Part shown: positions 56,814 through 64,000 of the stretch, one piece after another | Layout of the letters: each line of letters begins with the position of its first letter | Numbering within the stretch: position 1 is the stretch's first letter | From: Ectocarpus siliculosus | Lineage: Eukaryota > Sar > Phaeophyceae > Ectocarpales > Ectocarpaceae | DNA: 64,000 nucleotides | Assembly: GCA_000310025.1 (NCBI GenBank) | Contig: FN649755.1 | Span: forward strand, 3,895,066-3,959,065 | Direction: 5' to 3' | Made by a program: the position numbers and the translations under genes | The notes under the pieces: generated by a model | What the model saw: only the letters and a program-made list of their open reading frames with translations | The model's database searches: none | What the model was told of the DNA's origin: nothing

Positions 56814-56999
56814 AGCTGTGTTTCTTAGCCCATTTCTGATACTTTTCGAGAGCACTTGAGCGCTTGTTTCTCAGGGAAACATTTCTTGACTGCGTTCCCG
56901 CACCGTAAGGCGCATCCCTTCAGGAGTGATTCCCTGTAGACGTCTCCACGGTGTGCTTTTTCATATTTTCTACACAAAACGAAGTCGCAACCGTTTGTA

Positions 57000-58670
57000 G
57001 AAAGACCCCGTTGAACCACAACGCAACCTTTTCTCTTGGTCTGTATCACCATGACGATGATTGTTCTCCACGCCAAACCATGAAAAGGACTCAGCGCCTC
57101 CCAAATCAATGTCCAGAGAGTACTACCCCACCACCCTGCCGCCTGAAGACATTAACGACGGCGCCCGGAAAAAAAGCCTTCGTGATCACTATGGTTTCGG
57201 CGTTCATTTTCTCCACGTACATCAACGGTGCGGGAGATTTTTGTTGCACACGTTGGTACGACCGGCGGGCCTTGAGGAGTACTCAATACACAAGACAGCA
57301 AAACGGTCACCGGGACAGATTCAACTTGGCGGAGAAGGTGAACATATGAGTATCCCAAACTAAAAACGCCGTCACAGTTAGACTGAACACCATCTTACTG
57401 TGGAATACGTACGCCTGCGGAGCATTGGACAACCGCGGTTCTTTTACTGAATATTGGTACATTCAATGAGCTGGCTTAGCTTTGCGCACAGAAGAACGCC
57501 TACAGTAGTACAGAAAACCCTATCTTGCAAGTGCTGTTGTATGCAAGTGCACTTTTTTATCGCGGCGGATCGCGGAGACTTCGGTTATTTTTTCCGTTCC
57601 ACCCGAAGTCTGGTTGGTTTCATTCGTGTCTGTCGCCCAGGCGCCCGCCCCTTACCTGAGCTCGGATGGCCTGTGGGGGCGTGCCCAGGCATAGAAGGTA
57701 CGCTTCAAACGTGTCGGACCTGCAACGCCACAAGGAAGAGGCAAACACCGGCAATATAAGGGGGACCGATACAGATAGAGTGACAAATCGATCGCGCCGA
57801 CGGGATCATTCTAGAGTCCGCGCTCTGTCCTCTCGCTTTTGCGTCGAGGAGCGCGTTGTGCGTCGAGGAGCGCGTCGAAGAATAGCTCAAGCCATCATCC
57901 GTCTGTGTAGTTCCAACCGACGTCGCGGAAAGCGGGTGAATGGAATAGGGCAGAAGCTGAAGAGACTGTTACTGAGAATGTTTGGCATCGTGTTGGGCTG
58001 GTGACACGGTAGGGGTGTGCACTTATGGGGTGAACTCTTACGCGTTGTGGATAAAACGATTAACCCTGCTTCGGTGATGGTACCACGAAATGGACGGCCA
58101 ACAGGCCTATGTAGAGAGTGTCTTCCTGCCTAAAAAAAGTAAGATGAGGTGACCCCTCCTGTAGCATCATTCGTTACAGTTCGAGTGAGTTTTACCCAAC
58201 GAAATATTTCACTACAGGAGTTGGGGAGCTGTAGCTTGAGGACCACCAACGACCTCAACAGCGAATCGACAGATAAGAAGCTACAGCATTACTGTCTCCT
58301 TTCCTTGAGCGTGTCTGTCGCCAGTCGGGCGTGGAGACAGAACACAGAATATGTACATCAAGGGGTACCTTGATGTGCCCGCTACGCCCGCTTCCCCGCT
58401 CCGCCGCCCCGTTCGCTACACAGTGTCGTCGACCGCCAAGTAAAGATTTTGTTTTTGTCCTGAAAGTAGTTTAGCGATATTTCCAACGTTTCGCCCGGAC
58501 CTGGATAAGTCTAACACCCAAGCTCCGGTGATGTTGTTCGCTGCATTCCAATGTGCCATGGCTTGCTTGTCCGGCCCTTGAAAGCAACAGGGATGTATGG
58601 TTCTCCGGTAGAGATAATACAACGACCTGCCGGGGTGTCACGAGCAATACACGGAGAATAACCAACCCGC
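57000..58670. other. No convincing gene
   Basis: Around 57,060-57,363 three frames are open at once, so none can be chosen. A plus-strand frame of 112 codons (57,666-58,004) is Arg-rich and without motif. Confidence 0.35.
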
Positions 58671-58674
58671 TGAA

Positions 58675-58815
58675 GAGTTGTGGTGATGTTGTTGTTGTTG
58701 TTGTTGTTGTCTTCACATCAAAACCGTTCCGGTCTCCGCTCAGTACCTTCTTATGTCCGTACTGCTCCAACTCACGCGGACGCCTTCCGTGGTCACCAGC
58801 TAACTACCCCCGCAA
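58675..58815 (+). repeat. Dispersed (GTT)n-linked repeat, copy 3
   Basis: A ttgttgttgttgttgttgt run, then atcaaaaccgttccggtctc (exact match to copy 2 at 32.8 kb), then ttccgtggtcaccagctaact (close match to copy 1 at 32.25 kb). Copy 3 thus bridges the other two and shows they belong to one family. Confidence 0.75.
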
Positions 58816-59095
58816 AAGGGGGTACCTTTCTTTCTAAAAATACCAATGGACACCAGAAAATTCCTTCAAGGGGCGATTTGGTTTTCTACCTAACTTTTTG
58901 AACGGAGAAAAAACACCCAACAGGGAAAAAGGCTAACCGGTGATGACACGCCCAAAACACAATCACAGCCATGTCGCAAGACATCACCTGAAAGAGGAAC
59001 AATTTTCAGTTTTCGACCTTTGAGCATGTCCAAGCGCCAACAGAATACTCAAATATGAGGCCGTGGTTTCGTTAGAAAACCCTACAGACCATATT

Positions 59096-59174
59096 GTGAT
59101 TTTCGTCAGGTATTGCTCCACACCTACCTATCCCTACAAATATGATGTGTGGAGCAATACCTGGCGAAAATCAC
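59096..59174. repeat. Near-perfect hairpin, 28-bp stem
   Basis: Arms 59,096-59,123 and 59,147-59,174 pair with a single mismatch (a T/G change: gtcagg against cctggc). The loop of 23 bases is ctacctatccctacaaatat plus gat. The pairing stops sharply at both arm ends. It may be a tiny foldback element, a regulatory stem-loop or a small-RNA precursor. Confidence 0.95.
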
Positions 59175-60500
59175 ACCTACCTTCAACTCGGGCTACATGT
59201 CTGTGTGAACCCTCCCCCCAAGAGCCAGGAGCAAGAAACTAACGACGTGATGAAAAAGTCCCAACAAAGGGAGGGACATCAACGTCGTCGCGGATAGCGT
59301 GCACTCCGAGTACAACATATTTTTCACCAGTGGGCGGAAGATGTTGCCATAGTCAGTGCTGATGTGAAATCGACGAAGTACATACAAACAATAATTGTTT
59401 GGGTGTCATTGTCCCCAAAACAACGCGAACAACCGCTGCTGTGAGAAGGAACAGTAAAGATGGAGAAACATTGAGCGTTATGCGCCGCAGCCGCCGTAAG
59501 ATGGGAGAACAAACACAGATTATATGCATACGACAAAATAAACCCTCTCTTAACGAAGCTTCCCCCGATCAGGGACATCCCAGGAATCAAAGACATTACT
59601 CCCAACACTACAAAGTAGTCAAAATAATACACTGCACGGAAGAGTACCGTCCGCAGGTACAGCGTGGACACACGCACGAATTCCATTATCACCATACATA
59701 CCGGTCCGGTCTGGCTGATTGAGCAATAAACGGGCGCATGATGTTCAACAACTTGCCGGCAGAGAACAACAGCAGAGGATTTCTCTGGCATAACACAAAA
59801 TATACACCGTGATAAATGGCTTGCGAGAGTCTTCCACATGGTCAAATGCAAAATCGCGTCTACCACCTACCACTGGTGTGGAGAATGCCCGGGCACGAGC
59901 AATCTTCCAAGGAAATTCTAGAAGAACTCGAAGGCGTTCCACTCTAACAGCTCGTCGCCGTGAAATCTGAGGAGCAGGATGCTGCTTGTTGTGTTGCTGG
60001 GTACAAAAAGTGGAGGCACAACAAGCTTTGGAGCCGGATGGTTGTGTCGTTGTGATCGGTCGTGGTGGAAAGTGGGGACTGCACCGCTGGCCTTTTCCGT
60101 AGGGTGCGGGTGCGGAAAGTTGGCATCGAGTTATCTTGGCTTCTACATGTAAAGAGGAAAAAACTTTTCGTTTCGGTCCAAGAGGAGCCTCACGAAGAGC
60201 CAGCCCGGTGCATATGTGGAGGATAGGGGTCAGAGGGGCAGACGACAGAATCCAATGATGGGAGAAAAAAATAAAATAAATACATGTGTATCTCAGTCAA
60301 TCAACCAGTTGTTTTTCTTTCACTCTTTCAAGCCCGGGGGAATGACCCGTTCGTTTTCCGCTTAAAAACAAAATGTGCCGCGCGCATGCATGCACATGTA
60401 TATTTTCTAGTATAATTTTTATGAAAAATATACTTTAGTCTGTCTACACACAAACACAGAAAGACTACCCATTTGAGATATACCCACAGTCGAACGGGAT

Positions 60501-60908
60501 GTGGTGGAGTACTTTCAAGTGAGAGTGGAGTATAAAAGTAAGGGAGAAGGCGCCGAAAATAATACCACCCCGTTTAAGCATATGGTGGCCTTCGCTTGTC
60601 AGGTGGGCGGTGATTCAGCACTGCGGAGGTGGTTCCAAAAATGGCCGAATAGCGTGGCATCGGTGAATGGAGCCAGTCGTGAATCCCTGTCTACTGTACC
60701 TACCTGCCTGCCCATCTGGGGTGCGCTCGCTGCTGCTGCTGATGCTGATGCTGCTGGTGATGCTGCTGCTGCTGCTGCTGCTACTGCTGTTGTTCCCGAT
60801 TTGGGTTCCTGCGCGAACGCACACGAAGCTGTGTCTGTTGAGAACTTGTGCAAGCGGAGGTTGAGGTTCGCGGGGCTCTTCGAGGTAATAAATACGTGCG
60901 CTGTGTGA
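60501..60908 (+). CDS. Open frame with Ala tract encoded by a (CTG)n run
   Basis: 136 codons are open from a GTG/ATG-poor start; the protein-like part begins near 60,520 (EYKSKGEGAENNTTPFKHMV, QVGGDSALRRWFQKWPNSVA). A gctgctgctgatgctgatgc run (60,728-60,790) gives an Ala/Asp tract, followed by a Cys- and Arg-containing end (CKRRLRFAGLFE) before a possible donor gag|gtaata at 60,884. The minus strand over the run would be a Ser tract. Possibly one exon of an unrecognised gene; the triplet run alone makes open frames likely. Confidence 0.35.
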   Translation: MVEYFQVRVEYKSKGEGAENNTTPFKHMVAFACQVGGDSALRRWFQKWPNSVASVNGASRESLSTVPTCLPIWGALAAAADADAAGDAAAAAAATAVVPDLGSCANAHEAVSVENLCKRRLRFAGLFEVINTCAV

Positions 60909-61911
60909 GCTGCTGAGTGTTCTTCAAAACCAAGCGGCAGCAGCCACAGCCAGCTGCGGGCTGGTCTGCTGCCTGTTTCTGTTGTCATTGTTCACTACAC
61001 GCCTTGATGGCGCTCATGAGCCCACCCCGAAAGGATCACTTGTTGTAAGTGTGGGGTTAGAAAACGTGCGTGTCTCCGCAGAAGAACCGATAGTGCTACG
61101 TTGGGATTTTCCACGGGCACGCAGACAGTTCAAGGCGAAGAAGATGATGTTCGAACAGGCGTGTGCGCGAGAGGTGTTTGTATTTTGGGCAATGCTGATA
61201 AGTTACTCCGTGTACTGCTGCGAACAAGGTGCTCCCCAGGCCTCGCTGGGGTGGATGTGCTGTTGTTTCGTAGTGCCCGAGGTCATAGTTGATGGTGGTA
61301 CCAAATACTGCTGGCTGGCCGAGATTGTCGGTACTAACCGCTGTGGTCGTTCGTGCTGTTTGTGGTAAAGAGTCTCTACTTGTCTGTTCTGTAGGCATCT
61401 ACTGTACAATATCACTCTCAACATGTGTTAACACGCGCACACAGCAAAGGGTTCTTCCACTCGATCATGGGCCACCACGACGTGCATCGCACCATCAGAG
61501 GTGAAGTTTATCGTTCACCTGGTTGTTGTCTTTTCTGTCCGTTGGGGGCACCCTAATCGACATGACGAGATGACGAGTATGCGTTATGCGTAAAGCGTGG
61601 TATGCGTTATGCATAACGAGTCAGGGACTCCTAAGGGTCACAAGACGTAAAGATTCAATAAAGATTCACCGACAAACGTGTAGAGTGGTTCAGAGGTGGA
61701 GTCAGTCGCGGGCGATGCCACGAACACTTCACCGGGGTGCAGACGATAAATCTTGATCTCTGTATTCCCGACGCCCCTCCACTGCCCCTTTGTCTTGTCG
61801 CATGCCCAATGCTTTCATAGACACTTCCTGGTTTGGTTCGAAATTCGAAATCGTTGTCTGTGTCGCCCCACTCTGAACTGTTCTTTACGCTTGACTCACG
61901 GGTAGGTTGCA
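60909..61911. other. No gene seen; short direct repeat
   Basis: tatgcgttatgc occurs twice (61,579 and 61,601) with a partly inverted neighbour (gcataacgag). A 128-codon plus-strand frame (60,982-61,368) is unsupported. Confidence 0.35.
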
Positions 61912-64000
61912 GCAGAAAACTGGCTGCGGACGCTTGACCTCCGCCACAAAAGTGTGGAGTGGATCATGCCCCCGGCCCCCCTGTTGCCGCCAGATGAGTC
62001 CGAGTGGGCGCAAGTGGGCGCCTTTCCCACGGCCTCTCGCGGGTTTCCTACTTTGGACGAGGTCACCCGGGACCCGATGGAAGGCGAATTACGTCGCTTG
62101 CCATGGCAGGCTCCCGTGTGGGATGCCAAGGGTTTCGTCCCAGGATTCGTGCGAGCCCATGCTGGGTTCTGGGAGGAGTGCATTCTCCGTGATCATCCCT
62201 TACGAGATACGTTGACTTCGTACATCCGGGATGGCGTTGACCTTTATGACCTTCTGCTTCCCAAATTCCGAGGCGAGTCGCCGTCTCTCCCCTACAATGT
62301 TGAGCATTTCCCGCAGCGCATTTTCTCCAACCACCGTTGGCCGCTGGAATTTGACAACTTCGTCGACGCGGAAATGCAATCCTTGCTCGACCGAGGTTGC
62401 ATTTCCCGGTGGGCTGACGTCAAGAGCTCCACCGGTCCGGTGCGTCCTCGCATGATCATGGCTTTGTCGGTGGAGACGTCCAAACCGCGTCTTATTTATG
62501 ACGCTCGACCGCTTAACAGCTGCACACGCAAAATACCTTTCGCCATGGACACGGTAGCGCGCGTGGCTAGCATTGCGTCGTCGGGATGCTACATGACGTC
62601 ACTCGACGACTCCTCAGCGTTTCATCATGTTCTTCTGCGGCCATCGTCATGGCCTCTCTTCGGCTTATCCTACAAGGGGCGTCGACTACTGCTGGTGCGT
62701 CCTCCCGTTCGGATTTAGCCTCAGCCCGTACGTCTACCATACTCTCAGCGAAGCGAAGGCGGCCTTTCAGCGTTCCAAAGGCGCCCCTTCTCTCGCATAC
62801 CTCGATGATTCTTGGCGGAGCAACTTTCTGGCCACATATGGTCGGCCGGCGCGGGATCAGTGGTTGGCAGCCGGGGAAGCGACTCACGTCGCCATGCTGA
62901 CTTCGCTCTTCTGCGGACAGTTCCTGTCACTCAAGAAGTGCGAGCTTCGACCCGTCAAAGCTCTACAATACCTCGGCATCATCTGCGATTCGGAGACGAT
63001 GACATTCCGGATCCCGCAAGAGAAGCTGGACAAGCTGCATGGCTTACTGCAGACAGCTCTGGCCGATGGGGGAGTGTCCTACCGAACGCTGCAGCGCGTT
63101 GCGGGTAAGTGCATGAGCATGACGGTGGCGATTCGGCCGGCGTCGCTTTGGACGCATGCCATGTTTGCCGTCCTTTCCGCGATGGACAAAACCAACCAGC
63201 GTCAGATCGATCTGACACGTGATGCTTACGCGGATCTACGGCAAGAATTCCAGAAGTGGCTGTCGCTGACGGCTTCTTCACACGAAGGGCCGTGGCAGCG
63301 AGCGAGCCACCTCATCGTCAAAATCGACGGATCATCAGACGCGTCTTCCCTTGGCTGGGGTGGTGCTATTAACATTAAGGGAGCTCAATACCGCGCAGGT
63401 GGCGTGTTCCCCGACGATTGGCTACACAAACATATTAACAAGAAAGAGATGTTTGCGTTGTACCACTTGTTGCGCCTATTCTGTGCGCGCTTTCCGGCTT
63501 CCTTGCAGCGGGCGCACAGTGCTCATCGACGTCGACAACACCGCGGTGTGTGGATCTTTCAACAGGGGGCGAGCGCGCGACCCAGAAACGCACGCACTTC
63601 TTGTTCGTTTGTTCGAGCTACAAGTCGAGTATGAGTTTATGCTGTCCCTCAAATGGGTCCCGTCGGCTGCCAATGTCGTCGCTGATGATATCTCTCGCCC
63701 TTCGCGTGAGGGCATCATCAGGCTCAACCCGGCGGCCTTTCAGGCTCTCTGGGCAGACATGGGGCCGTTTACTATCGACCTCATGGCCTCCGACGCTTCG
63801 GCTCAACGTATCCCGGAGTCGGACGTTGTTCTGCCGTTTTTCTCGCGCTATGATTGCGAGGGTTCATCGGGTGTAGATGTTTTCGCCCAAGACGTGTCGT
63901 TGCGCCCAGGTTCTCTGGATCGAGCATTCGGTTATTGTTTCCCGCCGCCGGTGATGGCGGGCCACGTAGTGCAACACCTTGCGGAGTGCCACGCGCATGC
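61912..64000 (+). CDS. DIRS-like reverse transcriptase/RNase H, two frame breaks, cut by window end
   Basis: The reading begins after a stop and the possible acceptor ggttgcag. Frame 1 gives an N-terminal part, VDAEMQSLLDRGCISRWADV, the first catalytic Asp (MTSLDDSSAFHHVLL) and ends near 62,690. A one-base shift in a gggg run restores DYCWCVLPFGFSLSPYVYH and the catalytic LAYLDDSW (Asp-Asp at 62,804-62,809), LSLKKCELRPVKALQYLGII, and RNase H (KIDGSSDASSLGWGGAI, NKKEMFALYHLL). A second shift near 63,518 restores VLIDVDNTAVC and AANVVADDISR. Then follows the post-RNase H region of tyrosine-recombinase retrotransposons (MGPFTIDLMASDAS, LPFFSRYDCEGSSGVDVF, YCFPPPVMAGHVVQHL). All catalytic acids are present, so it is young or the breaks are sequencing errors. 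The recombinase should lie beyond 64,000. It synthesises DNA from element RNA. Confidence 0.88.

Noticed and set aside
1-64000. CRISPR array, operon, bacterial promoter or rRNA gene
   Set aside because: No regularly spaced short repeats with unique spacers, no close-packed genes and no rRNA-like conserved blocks were seen; the window is eukaryotic.

Overview
The window is intron-bearing eukaryotic nuclear DNA with few genes and many transposon remains. Splice-like junctions (AG| acceptors, |GTGAGT, |GTAAGT and |GTGAGC donors) join short open blocks, and there is no operon-like packing. Microsatellites, tandem arrays, LINE, tyrosine-recombinase-type (DIRS-like) and LTR-like remains fill most of the rest. 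One 100-base assembly gap lies at 16,668-16,767. The element mix, the compact GT-AG introns and a sulfotransferase gene suggest a stramenopile alga, possibly a brown alga. That placement is inference; no ribosomal or organellar marker is present to prove it.

Layout. (1) 0.2-9.0 kb holds a large DNA element bounded by ~728-bp, almost identical terminal inverted repeats that are built from four ~190-bp modules. Its interior carries a plus-strand set of exons: an OTU-like cysteine-protease segment, a Lys/Gly-rich repeat protein, an acidic Ser/Asp-rich repeat protein, a possible helix-turn-helix piece and a C-terminal block with an AT-hook-like GRPKK motif. I could not find a DDE transposase core. 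The element sits between copies of a short host repeat. (2) 9.4-17.3 kb has no convincing gene: a 96-bp tandem pair, a hairpin-like inverted repeat and a degraded array of ~350-450-bp units interrupted by the assembly gap. (3) 17.8-20.8 kb has an LTR-like repeat copy and, on the minus strand, a dead DIRS-like reverse transcriptase/RNase H. (4) 22.0 kb has a CCCATGGG-rich array. (5) 24.5-27.9 kb has the best candidate host gene, a multi-exon sulfotransferase-family gene. (6) 29.5-36.9 kb has two minus-strand LINE remnants flanking an unrecognised plus-strand gene at about 30.2-31.9 kb. (7) 39.1-44.7 kb has two more LTR-like repeat copies and a GCT/CAG-rich triplet tract. (8) 44.9-47.1 kb has an unrecognised multi-exon gene, probably with one frame break. 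(9) 49.5-50.5 kb has another unrecognised gene or element remnant. (10) 51-61 kb has tandem repeats, weak ORFs and a near-perfect 28-bp-stem hairpin. (11) 61.9-64.0 kb has a plus-strand DIRS-like reverse transcriptase/RNase H with intact catalytic residues but two frame breaks, cut off by the window end.

The most unusual item is the 8.7-kb terminal-inverted-repeat element: modular long TIRs, an adjacent 30-bp perfect palindrome, an OTU-like protease and simple-repeat proteins without a recognisable transposase core. Exon boundaries are read by eye and most genes here are partial models.
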